Below the pieces are notes generated by a model. The model searched no databases and was not told the DNA's origin. It was given only the letters and a program-made list of their open reading frames with translations. The translations under genes were made by a program, and so were the position numbers. From NCBI GenBank assembly GCA_963575645.1, contig OY754465.1:54025901-54089900 (forward strand): 64,000 nucleotides of DNA, in the 5' to 3' direction. Origin of the DNA: Xanthostigma xanthostigma. Its lineage: Eukaryota; Arthropoda; Insecta; Raphidioptera; Raphidiidae. Shown here in pieces: positions 23,113-34,376 of this stretch (its first letter is position 1; each line of letters starts with the position of its first letter).

Positions 23113-23391
23113 TTACTCTTGCACTATTTCAATTTGAGAATTATCAAGTTGAGGTGCTACGGGCGCAACGGGCGATTCATCTTTAGTCAATAACGGTTCG
23201 TTATCGTTGATTATATTAATATCCGGAAGGATCTCGACGGTTTGGTTCGTTGCTGGCGTTTCGACTGCAGGTACCGCCGCAGCAGCTGGTTTCTTTGGAA
23301 CCGTTTTAAGGGTCGTGCTGCCTGCCTGTTTCTTCGGAGGCGCTGCAGTTCTCTTTGATAGTTCGGTCGTTCTTGCTTTCGTAGGAAGTGG
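23113..23391 (-). CDS. Map205: Map205-like protein, exon 6 (C-terminus)
   Basis: Residues 1147-1238 and the TAA stop. Acceptor 'ttctttttgcag' ends at 23392 and the phase is 0. The exon starts basic (TKARTTELSKRTAAPPKKQA, TVPKKPAAAA) and ends acidic and hydrophobic (EILPDINIINDNEPLL ... QIEIVQE). It completes the basic microtubule-binding-type tail that runs through exons 4 and 5. A possible donor (GTAAAG) overlaps the stop region, so an alternative last exon cannot be ruled out. Confidence 0.72.
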   Translation of the reverse strand, partial: PLPTKARTTELSKRTAAPPKKQAGSTTLKTVPKKPAAAAVPAVETPATNQTVEILPDINIINDNEPLLTKDESPVAPVAPQLDNSQIEIVQE

Positions 23392-24126
23392 CTGCAAAAA
23401 GAAAATATTTATATTATCTCGTAATGTAACCACAAAAACATAAAAAAAAACATATTGGAACATCCAACAGTAATGAAAAAGTCACAAAGATCAAAGTTTA
23501 TTGGGATCCGCGATATGGACTACTCTACCCGGCGGCGAAACTTAAACTAAAATCTGGTAAACATGATTATGAACCGTACTGTGAATCTACTAGTATTGTT
23601 AATCGTGAATTTTTTATTATGATATAATTATATTTTACCAAGTAAGTAGATATTATTATACTAAGTCTGTTGAAAACTTAATTTATTAATTGGATAGTTA
23701 TTATTATTAATTAACATTAAGAATTTTGATAAAAAAAAGTTAAATTCAAACTGAAAATACATTATGACAGATGACTATTTTTAGGTTATGAACTTACCTG
23801 TTGCAATAAGTAATGTTTCAATAATGATTGTGTTTGCAACATTCATGAACACTGGATTGATATAATATCTCTATTTACACATTTTATTTTATGTGGATTA
23901 TTCTTTAAATCAGAAGTTAGCAAACAGAAATCAGTAAAATTCACCTTACTTGAAGGTTCTGTTTCAGAAGAATTTTTCCTAATTTTATGATACTTATGAC
24001 CGACATTAAATACACGTTCCCTTTTGAGAAAATTCCTTTTTCGATGATTTATATCAGACAAATCACATATTGTGCTGATACTTATCATTTTATTGCGTTT
24101 CAAAAAATTCACAGTTGCACTGTATA

Positions 24127-24579
24127 CTATGGGCTATGTGCACGGAGGCGGAGTTACAATTTTTTTTGATGCGGGCGTTTGTGGTGAGCACTAGGGGAAA
24201 CTTCGAACTCCAATTTTCCATATGTCAGTGAGCAATTTTTATTAAAAGTGAAAATAATTATAATTTTATGAAGTTTTTTAATTACAAAGAAAACATAGGA
24301 AAACTAAGCGATCTGGAAGTGCTTGTTGTGTTCCGGACTGTTGCGCTGATGGCGATTTAAGTAAAATAAAGACCATTGGCGCCCTAATTTGACGTTCCGC
24401 TGTCCGTGTAAACAAATTAACATCAGTTTCCTTATTACATTTTTTTTGACACATCATGGCCAACTAAAGTTTTTGACTTATCACCATAAAAACATGTCGC
24501 GATTAACATAAAAAGTTAGTTCAATAACTCTCTATTACCCACTAGCGGCGCTAATAGGCTCCGTGCACACAGCCTATAG
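24127..24579. mobile_element. MITE in Map205 intron 5
   Basis: Inverted ends 'ctatgggctatgtgcacgga' and 'ccgtgcacacagcctatag' (reverse-complement partner, two mismatches). The element of about 450 bp sits in the 1290-base intron between exons 5 and 6. No target duplication was clear. The internal reading frame has no recognised domain. Confidence 0.65.
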
Positions 24580-24681
24580 AGACTATGGGAAATTATACCC
24601 CATCGTCGCCATGTTTTTAAAGCTCCGCCCATTTAACAGATCCCAATACGTTTTTCAAATTAACAACCAAAATGTTTATAC

Positions 24682-24963
24682 CTTCATATCAGCCCTACGG
24701 AATGTTGAAGTGGCAGATTCTGTTTTTCGCACAGTGGTGGCGCTAGTTCTAGTCGTCGTCGATGCGGCTTTGGTTACGGTGGTGGTGGTGCGAGCCGACA
24801 GTTGCTTATTTGTGCTCTCCTTGACCTGTTTGTCCGTCAGCGATGGCTTAGTTGCAGTCGTTGTACGTGTCACCGTAGAAGTTACTCTCGGTTTGGCAGG
24901 GGCACTGGTCACAGTGGTGGTACTAGTTTTTGCCGAGAGCGATCGAGTCGGCGCTGTTGACGG
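24682..24963 (-). CDS. Map205: Map205-like protein, exon 5
   Basis: Residues 1053-1146, 94 whole codons. Acceptor 'tttttttttcag' ends at 24964; donor AAG|GTATAA after 24682. The peptide is almost entirely Thr, Ser, Lys, Arg, Ala and Val (STAPTRSLSAKTSTTTVTSA ... TTTATKPSLTDKQ), a low-complexity basic segment like the proline/threonine-rich microtubule-binding regions of structural MAPs. Both exon ends are phase 0, as are the neighbouring introns, so alternative skipping of this exon would keep the frame. Confidence 0.72.
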
Positions 24964-25229
24964 CTGAAAAAAAAATATTTAGGTTGTGTATTACACTACA
25001 CACTACAGAACACAAACTCTGCATACACACCGAGTAGGAAACAGGTTAGGTTTGTGAGATAATTCTTAATGTGTATACACATTCATACGCTGTCTGACCT
25101 GTAACTGACTGGATAGATAATATTCGTGGAAAAAAATTTAGAAACACGGAACCGATTGATGTGGGTCCAGTGAAAGAAACCCACATATTGATAATTTAAC
25201 TCTGATCTGACATTTAGCAACATAACATT

Positions 25230-25400
25230 TTACACGAGGCTGGTTGTGTCGCTAGATTCCTTGCTAATTTGTCTGCCAAGTTTCAAGCGCGCTGTGGTGC
25301 TGGGTTTTGTGATGGCTTTTATGTGTTTGCTTCACGCGGTGCGTGTGTCGAAGCTGGCTTTGTAGACGAGTTTGTTGCGCGCGCAGTAACAGGTTGAATG
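25230..25400. repeat. Repeat fragment in Map205 intron 4
   Basis: It contains 'acacgaggctggttgtgtcg' and 'gatggcttttatgtgtttgc'. The same order of phrases appears at 35560-35700 ('cacacgaggctcgatttgcc', 'attgcttttatgtgctcg'), marking a dispersed family. Confidence 0.5.
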
Positions 25401-25504
25401 TTAAAAAAAGTGGGCGTTTATAAAAACGTCAAAGAAGGTTATAATCTCAACAACACCCCGCATTAAATCTACATAAAAATAAAAACTCCTAAATGAATAC
25501 TCAC

Positions 25505-28183
25505 TCTAGCTGTGGCCATTGCAGTTCTCGTAGTTGTAGAACTCGTTTTCGAAGTTAGAGTAGTTGGCTTTGTTTTCGTTGCAGCTGTTGTAGTAGTGCT
25601 GGCTTTCGATACAGAAGAAATAAGCGGCTTACTTGAAGGCTTAGTTACACCGTTTGTTGTTTTCGTAGTGGTACTCGTCTTGCTGGTTAATGTACTGGAC
25701 GCAGTTTTATTTACAGTAGATGCAGTTAATGGCCTTTTCGGAACAGTACTAGTCTTTGGGGTTACTTTATCATCACTTGCCTTTTTCTCAATCGGCTTTT
25801 TATCCAATGTTTTAGTTAAAGACGGAGTCGTTTTCGGTCTAGGCGTCAGAGTGGTTCTGGGAGTGGAACTAGACGGAGTTGTAGTTTTTGGAGTGGTCGC
25901 CTTGGATGGTGTTAATTTGGGTGTTAATTTAGTTAAGTTCGATGCCACAGGAGTCTTCCTTGTAGCTGAGCTAATTGCTGGTTTTGAAGGAGGCGTTGCA
26001 GTCTTCAAACTGGCGGGTGCTTTTTTGGGAGCAACGCCGGTTTTCGATTTCAAAGTTGGAGATGTTTTCTTTTCAGCAGTTGCAGCCACTGTTGCTGCTG
26101 CGGCTGCGCCAGCTGCTGCAGCAGCTATTGCTGCTTCCGCAACGAATGCTTCAGTAACGGGAGACTCAGAGAGTTTTTCAACTGCTTCGATCAATTGTTC
26201 CGGACTGCTCGGTGTTAATATAGGTTCATCAATTGCAACAGCAGGCGTTGAAGGTGGTGTTTCTGAACTCTTAGGTTCCGTTACTTCAAAATCTAATTTA
26301 GACAACTCATTTGAGTCAGCTGGTGGTGGTTGTGCAGGTGCTATTATCGTTCCATCGAAATCTTGATTAACAAAATTGGTCGGTAATGGATAAACACATT
26401 TCATCAACGGATGATTCAAATCCATTGGGGGATATTGATTTGATAAATTGCTTTCATCTAAAGGTGACACTACATCTGGTACTTCCGATCTAATTAGGAA
26501 TGAATTAATATCAGGTGTACTCGAAATGTCACTAGGAACTGTGGATTTTGATGTTTCATCAGGCTTTTGTTGGACTTCTTCCTCTTCTAGCGGTGCCGAT
26601 GGTTCAAATTCAAGGTCAGGTGATTCAATTAACTGATTTTCAAAACATGGAGATTTTGGTGATAACACACAACTGTCAGCTTCGTTTTGTGTCGGTGTCA
26701 TATTTAATAAATCAACATCTTTCTCCTCAGCCTTCGATTCTTCAATACTGTCGAAAAGTGGCGATTTTGGCGGTTGACATAAATTCTCGGGAATCGTACT
26801 TTCAATTGGAGAACCCACTTTTCTAAAATCGGGAGCCGGTGAATCAAGACCGATTGGCGACGATGCATCTAGATTGGGCGTTGCTACATCGAAATGATTT
26901 TCAATGGGCGAATCCAATTTCTCACTCGGTGAAGCTTGTGGAATATCTTTATTATCAAACAGATTTTCTGGTTCAATTTCATGTTCTTCACTAATAGGTG
27001 TAGGTAAAGATTTCACATCTTCAAAAGCGCTTTGAAGTTCTTTTTCAACTTCTGTACTTTCAGTCGAGGAATTGCGTTTTGGATCTGACAAGTTCTGTTT
27101 CTCCTCGGACATTGCCGATTCGACAGTCTTTTCAACATCACAGCTTTCAGCCGATGAATTTCGTTTTGGTTCCAATGTTGGATCTGGTGATTTTTCATCT
27201 GACAATGCATAATCACTGTGCATTAATTCCGCTTCACCACTATCGGTTGAAGAATTTTTGGCTTTTTGGATATCTTTAATAACTGTATCACTTTCGGCAG
27301 ACGAATTACGTTTTGGATCTGACAAATCATGTTTTTCATCTGATGAATGCAAACTCTCTAATTCAAGAGTCGATCCGTCAGCCAACTGCTCAACGTCTTT
27401 TTTGATATCCACTTTTTCAGCAGACAACTCCGCAGCGCCTTCTTTACTAACAGTTTCAAAGCTCTCGTCTAATACTAGTTGATCAATGTTTTCGATATTT
27501 TCTTTATTGACTAATAAATCAGGCAAGGGACCACCGGCAGCATCTGACGTTAGGGGCGAAGCTGGCTGTTCAGGTTTAACAAAATCTGCAATATTTTCTT
27601 TGTTTTCCTCTAATTGGACCTTTTCCAGTACTAAATCATTATTTGGTATCGGAGATTTCTGTTCCACAGATTCTAGACTCTGCACCCCAAAACCTTCCAA
27701 ATCTAATCCTTCGATTTTATTTTCAATTACAGGAGACTCTTGCTCTTTTTCTTCAGCGTCTGAGATCGCTTTTTCTGCTTCGTACACAGTTGACTTTATT
27801 TCATTGACAACATTATCGACGTCCAAATCGGAAACTGGCTCTTTGCTTTCGACTATCTCATCGATATTATCAGGAATCAATTGGACTTTGTTCAAATCGA
27901 ATGGATTGTGACTAAAGATGGGTTCGCCTTCATTATTCTGGTAAAAAGACATACTCATTGGGTCATGAGTGTTACTATTAAATGCCTGATTAAAATCTGC
28001 TTCAGTAAACAGTGCTTGACTGACATTTTTGCTTTTTGGTTGATCACCCTCCATAAAACTGGTCGCTGTCTCATCGCTCAGATTATTTAGTTGCGCATTT
28101 TCAGACTGGGGATGAAATTCGATTTCTTCAACATTTTTACCATTAAGTAAATTTTCCATAATTTCTTGTGACGATTTGTGTTC
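25505..28183 (-). CDS. Map205: Map205-like protein, exon 4 (main exon)
   Basis: Residues 160-1052, 893 codons, between acceptor 'aatttttgtttcag' (ending 28184) and donor AGA|GTGAGT. Residues 233-240 read DPMSMSFY, a short motif that I recall from Drosophila Map205 (DPMQASFY), and the main reason for the family name. The N-terminal two thirds are acidic and Ser/Pro-rich, with four imperfect repeats around K(R)NSS(A/T)ES at about 450-540. An alanine stretch (AEAAIAAAAAGAAAAATVAA) near 860 separates this from a basic Pro/Thr/Lys tail (KLTPKLTPSKATTPKTTTP and similar), which is typical of microtubule-binding regions. In flies, Map205 binds microtubules and holds Polo kinase. No enzymatic domain is seen. 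The long open frame on the opposite strand is compositional. Confidence 0.8.
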
Positions 28184-28354
28184 CTGAAACAAAAATTAGT
28201 ACTTAATAAAGACTTTTTGAATTTCAAAAACGTATTAAAAATTTAAATTTTTTTCCACATCAACTGCCATCTACACTAGTTTTACATTTGCACATTATTG
28301 TATACAGAATGAGTCATTTTAATCTTCGGATGAGATTATCTTTTCAGGGTAGGG

Positions 28355-29050
28355 CAGTGATGGCGAACCTTTTTGAGGAGTGGGTCAAATTTTGTTAATT
28401 ATTTTTTTAGTACTAGCTCTTAGAAAAGGAGAGGCGGAAATACTATTTTTTTTTAGTTCGAAACTTTTTTGGACGACAATCATGCTGGATTCAGCGTGGT
28501 TTTTTTATAAGCATGATGATTTTACCAAAGTTCCGAAAGATTTCGGTGTTCTTCAAAAATCGCATTTTTTAAATGGATACCTATGCCTTGAAAAAATTGC
28601 AAAAACCGAATTCTTTAATAAAAATTTGAAATTAAGAATGGTTACAGAAAAAATTACGCTGAATTCAACGAGCGTAAGCAAACGTCTGTATCTCTTTTAG
28701 TTTGGAAACTATGGCCATTCGGAGGTTTTATATGATTTTCTGAAAACTACAAACGTAAATAGCTTCTAAACAAAAAGACATACAGATGTTTGTTTGTGCT
28801 CATTCGGAGGTTTTATATGATTTTCTGAAAACTATAAACGCAAATAGCTTCTAAACAAAAAGACATACAGACGTTTGTTTGTGCTCATTGGATTCAGCGT
28901 GCTTTTTTCTTTAAGCACGAGAATTTTGCTAAAGTTCCGAAAGATTTCGGTTTTCGTCAAATATGAGTTTATAGAAATAAACACGTGGGTCATTTAAAAA
29001 GCCTGCGTGGGTCAGTATCTGACCTGCAGGTCATAGGTTCACCATCACTG
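28355..29050. mobile_element. Non-autonomous hAT element (696 bp) in Map205 intron 3
   Basis: Ends CAGTGATGGCGAACCT and AGGTTCACCATCACTG are reverse complements apart from one base. The 8-bp duplication GGGTAGGG is perfect at 28347-28354 and 29051-29058. Internally, blocks of about 80 bp ('cggaggttttatatgatttt' through 'acatacagatgtttgtttgt') are repeated in tandem near 28720-28890. It fills most of a 990-base intron. Confidence 0.9.
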
Positions 29051-29173
29051 GGGTAGGGCAAAAGCATTAAAACATTAACCATTGTCCAATTCAACAAATA
29101 AGTCAGTTTTCGAGGTCCCCGAAGCATGTTCTGTAAAAATTCTACAAAATTTCTATGATGTGCAAAATCTTAC

Positions 29174-29515
29174 ATTTTCGAGTTTAGAAGAGGGCCTCTT
29201 TTCAAGTTCTTCTATAAATTCGTTCGGACTAGGCACTCGGTTATTCATTGGCAACGGTTTGTTCGGCGATTGTGCCTGGATAATGTCTTCGAACAGCCGT
29301 TGAGCCACCGGCGCCTTGGGCGTTCCCATGTCGCCGGGCGGTTCGATCAGCGTCGGAGATAACGGAACATTGGCTGGCGATGAAAGTGGACTGTGCAGAG
29401 GCGACGCCGAATGGGTAGGTGAAACGGGAACAAATTCGGCAGCGTCTGGATTTAAGCGCGACATGTCGATCTGTTCGTCTTCTTCTGCGGTCTCTTCGGA
29501 TTTTTGTTCGCAAAC
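29174..29515 (-). CDS. Map205: Map205-like protein, exon 3 with PAM2 motif
   Basis: Residues 46-159, 114 codons, acceptor 'attttaatgaacag' ending 29516 and donor AAT|GTAAGA. Residues 65-76, RLNPDAAEFVPV, fit the PAM2 consensus (LNP-x-A-x-E-F-x-P) that docks onto the MLLE domain of poly(A)-binding protein. As I recall, fly Map205 has a comparable LNPNAVAFVP. Downstream, a Ser/Pro-rich linker (SPTHSASPLHSPLSSPANVP) precedes LFEDIIQAQSPNKPLPMNNR. The exon is acidic at its start (EETAEEDEQID). Codon use and splice phase agree with the adjacent exons. Confidence 0.8.
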
Positions 29516-29699
29516 CTGTTCATTAAAATAATCAAAACATAAAAAATCAACTGCGCCCTATGAGGAGCTAGTCAAATCTCCCTAAAAATGAAAATTGGAA
29601 TTCAACATTATTCTTGGTTGCAAGGAGACCAGAGAGGAGGAGAACGAAGTGCCATGCTTTTAGCTATGGATGGTAGGGGTAAGGAGAACCATCTTATAT

Positions 29700-29975
29700 G
29701 GGCGTAAAACTGAAAGTGTCCGTCTGAAAGCGTCAAATAACAATTCAAAAAGTGACCAGTGCAGAAAAAGTGTTTAATGTAAACTTAGCGGTTGTAGACG
29801 AAGTGAAGTTTGCTGAAAGGAAATATTAATATTTTTGGCGACTAGAGTAGTTAATCACTTACGAAGTCGAACGTTATTTGATAACCTGCAGAATTATCGG
29901 AGAGAAATTGACATTCTTCCTACGGTAGCGCCATCTTAATTTTATTCTTTTTGACGGACACTTTTTATACACAGA
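29700..29975. repeat. Probable MITE in Map205 intron 2
   Basis: 'aaagtgtccgtctgaaagc' near 29715 is inverted against 'tttgacggacacttttta' near 29948-29966. The edges are uncertain and no target duplication was confirmed. Confidence 0.45.
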
Positions 29976-30020
29976 TATTGTTCTCCCTATCCTCTATCCT
30001 CCATAATCATGACACTTGGT

Positions 30021-30527
30021 AGCACTTCACATGGCTATTTGTGTTCGCTATTGGGTGTTTGTTGTATTTGGCAAAATATATGACGTTCAAGATAAATATG
30101 CAAATAGAGGCAAATACGACCATCCACACTTGGCAGTCAAATAGCAAACACACAAACATTTGGCAGCAGAACGCAGGTTCAAAATTCCAGGAATTTTAGC
30201 ACTGTTTCATTGTCCCAATTCATTTTCAATAGTAATTGTTCCAGTTCTCGCTCACAGCACAGGCACAAAAATACTGCACGTCCGTACAGGTTCATGGCGC
30301 GTACGCTTCTGAATATAGCCATTGTGTGGACGGTTTATTTGCCGTATTTGCCTCCTTTGATGTGTCTCGAAAAACCGACAAGCGCACGGTAAGGCGTATT
30401 TGGTATTGGCCTTATTAATTATCAAATAGGCAAATAAGGCCAACACTTTGTCAAATAGACCCTCCACACTTGGTAATTGTTTGCCAAATATGCCAAATAC
30501 ACAAATACAAATAGCCATGTGAAGTGC
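30021..30527. mobile_element. TIR element in Map205 intron 2
   Basis: 'gcacttcacatggctatttg' on the left is matched by the reverse complement of 'caaatagccatgtgaagtgc' on the right. The inverted similarity continues inward ('ccatccacacttggcag' against 'taccaagtgtggaggg'). It may be hAT-like, but I could not align an 8-bp duplication. Confidence 0.65.
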
Positions 30528-30645
30528 CGGCATAAGCCCTAGATGTTTGGAAATGACAAATTAGAATTTGGAATGTTTCATTGCTTGAATTTATCGTTTC
30601 GATTGTGACCAGTTTTTCTATTATTTTTATAAACATTGCACAGAC

Positions 30646-30779
30646 CTGTTGTGTTGTTTGCTGAAGTATGTCGGTTTTGTTTTCCTTAGGATCGACTTTA
30701 TAATAATTCCACTCGTCTTCTGAGTCGTCGCCGCTGTCAGCTACATTTTCAGCTAACTGTCCACTGCTTGTATCCAGCA
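30646..30779 (-). CDS. Map205: Map205-like protein, exon 2 (N-terminus)
   Basis: The exon begins TG after acceptor 'atttttgttacag' and needs an A from the upstream exon to make ATG. The exon at 49417 ends in exactly that A. The product then starts MLDTSSGQLAENVADSGDDS and continues EDEWNYYKVDPKENKTDI; 45 codons end at donor CAG|GTCTGT. The acidic stretch followed by EW-x-Y near residue 24 resembles the EEWKYI segment that I recall at the start of fly Map205. No other in-frame methionine occurs before residue 63. Confidence 0.7.
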
Positions 30780-31186
30780 CTGTAACAAAAATAATTGAGT
30801 GTTAGTATTATATTTCAAAAATCTAACAGAGATTAAGGTATATGAGACAGGGTTGCAGCATTTTATCTATATCGTAGGGAAATTTCCTTTTTCTATTTAT
30901 CTTTGTGATAACATATTAAAACATATTATTTACGACAGGATAACATGACAATTGACAAACGACATGTCAAAACGGAAAGAGATAAAGACAAAAAGGTGTA
31001 TGCAGATATTATTTGACATAATATTTACTATGTAGCAATATTATATTATAATATATATCTCGGAATATAAATCGGTGGGCCAAGAGACAAAACCGCGTAT
31101 GTTTCTTTTTTTTTTAATTCAGAAACAATTTACACAGTACACGCACCGAGAATGCCTTACAAGTGGCACGTTAAATTTGATAGAGC

Positions 31187-31573
31187 CAGTGCCGGATTAT
31201 ATCAAGTGCCGCCTATACGTTAAAACAGGCTTGCCGCCCACTTAAGGCTAGCGTTTTCTCGACTTTCAAATAATTCCATCATTCCGCATATATTTGCTTC
31301 AGTAGTCCGCAAATACACCAAGTTTGAACTAGGTTCTCATTTATCCTACCAAGACTCATGTTCGAGGGAAAACGTTGCCTCCCGCCTCTGATAACGTGCT
31401 GTGTATATTAATATTATATCAGTTAGTAATATCTGATTCCGATTGGAGGTTCAAGACAGACCGTTATTTCGTTAGTTAGAAATCATTTTTTTTTGCGACC
31501 GTTCCTGCCGCCTCTCCGACGAGTGCCACCCTACGCTTCAGCGTAGTTAGCGTACAGGTTTAATCCGGCACTG
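31187..31573. mobile_element. Non-autonomous hAT element (387 bp)
   Basis: Ends CAGTGCCGGATTATA and, reverse-complemented, CAGTGCCGGATTAAA. Perfect 8-bp duplication GATAGAGC at 31179-31186 and 31574-31581. It shares its terminal CAGnGCCGGATT with the elements at 15530 and 36590, so these form one family group. Confidence 0.92.
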
Positions 31574-31589
31574 GATAGAGCTACCCGAA

Positions 31590-32150
31590 TCTCAATGAAT
31601 AGAATAATTATACATGATTCACAGCATAATATTAATGAAAACTATAGTTTTCTGCATTACCCACTACACGCTTGATTTGTGTATGCGTTGGATTACCACT
31701 TATTGTTAAAGGCGACAACTAGATGACCCAGCAAAATTTAGTTACTAGAATGCCGCTTAAATTTATGTTTCACATCTGCCAAGCGTTCTGCGACGACTCC
31801 TATTTTTTATGTAATTGGCATTATCGCTTAAACTAATCCCTACAGCTAAGAACCACCTCGCAATCATAAAAAACGCAATTAAATCGGTTCATCCTTTTTG
31901 GAGCTGAAGGAGATAAAGGCTTCAAATATATCACATTTCTCCTTTATTGCTCCGGGTGTAAAAAAAAATCGACATACGCGCTTTTGTTTTCTCGGTCACA
32001 CAAACACAAAACATTAAAGGACAAAGACGATATTATGTACTTGTGTATTCATATGACGTAATTGGGGAGGCCGCGAGTGCTTTGCCTGTCACTCAGTCAA
32101 GTGGAAGCGTACGGAAACGGAAGCAAGGAACAGGGATGTACCTACTGTTT
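31590..32150. other. Intronic DNA without recognised features
   Basis: Phrases near 31690-31730 ('gcgttggattaccacttat', 'aaggcgacaactagatgac') recur at 14620-14670, so old repeat DNA is present. No boundaries or genes were supported. Confidence 0.35.
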
Positions 32151-32159
32151 CTATGTTTT

Positions 32160-32545
32160 ACTCCTGAAGTCTATAACCAGGAGACTCAGCTCGAGCGTAG
32201 CGGTGGATCGATATCTGTCGCATGAAACAATATGGCGTCAGCTACTGGGTAACGTACACACGTTCATGTCTTACATATATTGTATGTAGTGTCTGTGAAG
32301 TTAAACTCTGATAACTATGGTGAAAACAGGTGGAAAGAATCGAAGTTTTCCCAGGTAGTGATAACAGCGCCATCTCGCGTGCGCCAGAAAACGGTCCGTC
32401 TCGCATAGGAAGCTAGGTCTTCTTATTAAAGACTTCGTGGACACTACACACACATGTAAGTCATGAGCGTTACCCAGTAGCTGACGCCATATCGGTTCAT
32501 GCGACAGATATCGGTCCACCACTACGCTAGGGCTGGGTGTCCTGG
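32160..32545. mobile_element. Foldback repeat related to 44395-44630
   Basis: The left arm 'tagcggtggatcgatatctg' with 'tatggcgtcagctactgggt' is mirrored by 'acccagtagctgacgccata' and 'cagatatcggtccaccac'. The centre carries 'ttttcccaggtagtgataac' and 'agcgccatctcgcgtg', shared with the single-armed copy at 44395-44630. Confidence 0.65.
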
Positions 32546-32743
32546 TTATAGAGTTTGTGTTTTTACTGTACGAAAACCGTATCAGAAATGCTTAGCGTGG
32601 CCAGCCCTGTTTTATACACCATTTGGTGTCCTCGGTACAAAACTTATCAACGTCTAATTAGAGTTAAAATTCAGTTTAAATATCGTAAAAATAGAAAATT
32701 GTTATCGATTAACAACAGAATGTCGGTGACAATAAAATTCGAT

Positions 32744-33187
32744 ATTAAACCGAGCGGGGTGGCGTAGTGATGAGGGCATTAGACTCGCATTCAGAAGGTA
32801 CCGGGTTCGAATCCCAGCGGGGGCAGATGTGGCTGGAATTTTTTCCTGCTGCCTCTCGCCGAGAAACGGTAATTGCTGTACCGGCCATCTTGTTGAGGTT
32901 TTCCATGGTTTCCCTCAATAATTCCAGATAAATATCGAAATGGTTCTTTATTTAAGGCCATGGCCGAATATACCTGTCAAACTCCTGTGCTCAAAATTTG
33001 CATACCCTTATCCTAATGTCCTAAAATTCCTTCATTCGTCCATTGCTATCAATTAATGAAAGTTTAAAAATGCAGAAAATAACAGTAAGTGTGATAGATG
33101 GAAAATAATAATGGTGCGAACGGCTTCTGTTATGACATAAAGTCGGGAAACAAACTTTAAACGCATTATTATTATTATTATATTATT
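32744..33187 (+). mobile_element. Full-length tRNA-derived SINE
   Basis: Head with box A 'gtggcgtagtgatg' and box B 'gggttcgaatccc'; body 'gagaaacggtaattgctgta'; (ATT)n tail at 33166-33187. Flanking direct repeats ATAAAATTCGAT at 32732-32743 and 33188-33199. Same family as 8695-9115. Confidence 0.87.
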
Positions 33188-33199
33188 ATAAAATTCGAT

Positions 33200-33850
33200 T
33201 AAAAAAAAAACACTTTTTTATAGCATAAATAAGTATCTCTGTTTCAAAAACTTTGTCTTTTTCTATGACGTTAATGACCACGGCGTATCTCGATTTTAGC
33301 CCAGGAGGGGGCAAATATTTTTTTAAGCCGGGTCCCCCGTGCTTGTTTTGTCCCCTGGGTACGCCCTTGCTTACGGCTTAAAAAAAGATAGAAATATATC
33401 TTTGCACCTTAATGGTTCGATTGCGATTTTATTCCTATGTTCGGTATAGAATAAAAGTATAATATGGTCAATGGTTATAAACTTAGTTATAATACTTGAC
33501 TTGCACTGTACTTTATTAGTGCATTCTTTCAATTTGGCTGCAGTATACTTTTGTGTCGCGTACAAGGACGGCGACAGACAGACGCGCGTCTCGCAGTGTG
33601 TACGCCTCAATTCAGAACAACGCGATCGACCGTGTTAATTCGTCGACTCACGCCCCCGCGTTGTTCAATTCCACGTAGAATCGTCGTTCTGAACTTTTTA
33701 CCGCTGACACTGTATATATAAGTCTGTGTCTCGACCTGACATTAAAATATTCTCCCTCACACATCCTTGGCAGAGTAAATATATACGGTGGAAACAGTTC
33801 TTTTCCAATAACCTATTGCGTTACTGTTTCTGTTCTTTGACCATTGAAGG
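33200..33850. other. Intronic DNA without recognised features
   Basis: It contains GC-richer phrases near 33295-33370 ('tacgcccttgcttacggc') that look like the edge of an old hAT-type repeat, but no pair of ends or duplication was found. Confidence 0.35.
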
Positions 33851-34376
33851 CAGCGTTACCAGTTTTTTTTTGCCAAGCCGGGATTTTGGAACTCTGAGTG
33901 AAAACAGCGGGATTCTTTCGTCGAAAGCGGGACATAGAAAAAACGTATATAATCAGAAGTTTTCAAATATTTATCTTTTTATATTTTGAATTAAAATTAC
34001 GTTTACGTGACAATAGATATACCCATAGAAAATGTATTTTAATAAGAATATATTTTAAATCAGATTTAAATAGTTGAGTCTTATTCGTCTTCAGAATAAA
34101 AAAAAAAACAGAAATCAAAATCAAAAAAGTTTTATTCATTAGAAAAATATGGCGTTTCAAACAATAGTCTGTGGAGTGAGTGTTACAAATTGCAAATTAC
34201 AATAAGAGAATAATTATTTATAAGAATTACCTACTTATTCATGATATTTCTGAGAAGATTTAACTTCTTATAAAGTTATCCCCGAAAAGCGGGAGTGAGC
34301 CTGTCCCGCGCGGTACAGTTAATTTTGATTTAAAAATCGGGACGTCCCGCCAAAATCGGGACGTCTGGCAACGCTG
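33851..34376. mobile_element. Non-autonomous hAT element (526 bp)
   Basis: Ends CAGCGTTACCAG and, reverse-complemented, CAGCGTTGCCAG. Perfect 8-bp duplication ATTGAAGG at 33843-33850 and 34377-34384. Sub-terminal 'gccgggattttgg' is partnered by 'ccaaaatcggga'-type text on the right. Confidence 0.92.

Noticed and set aside
24278..24463. Possible zinc-finger-like frame with several cysteines
   Set aside because: It sits in the intron 5 MITE, and the cysteine spacing does not fit THAP, C2H2 or other finger classes.
25512..26366. 284-residue open frame on the plus strand
   Set aside because: It is antisense to Map205 exon 4. Its Val/Phe/Gly-rich composition is the mirror of the Thr/Lys/Pro codons of the real protein, and it has no domain or splice support.
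27486..27911. 141-residue plus-strand open frame
   Set aside because: Also antisense to Map205 exon 4, with a composition explained by the acidic Ser-rich coding strand.
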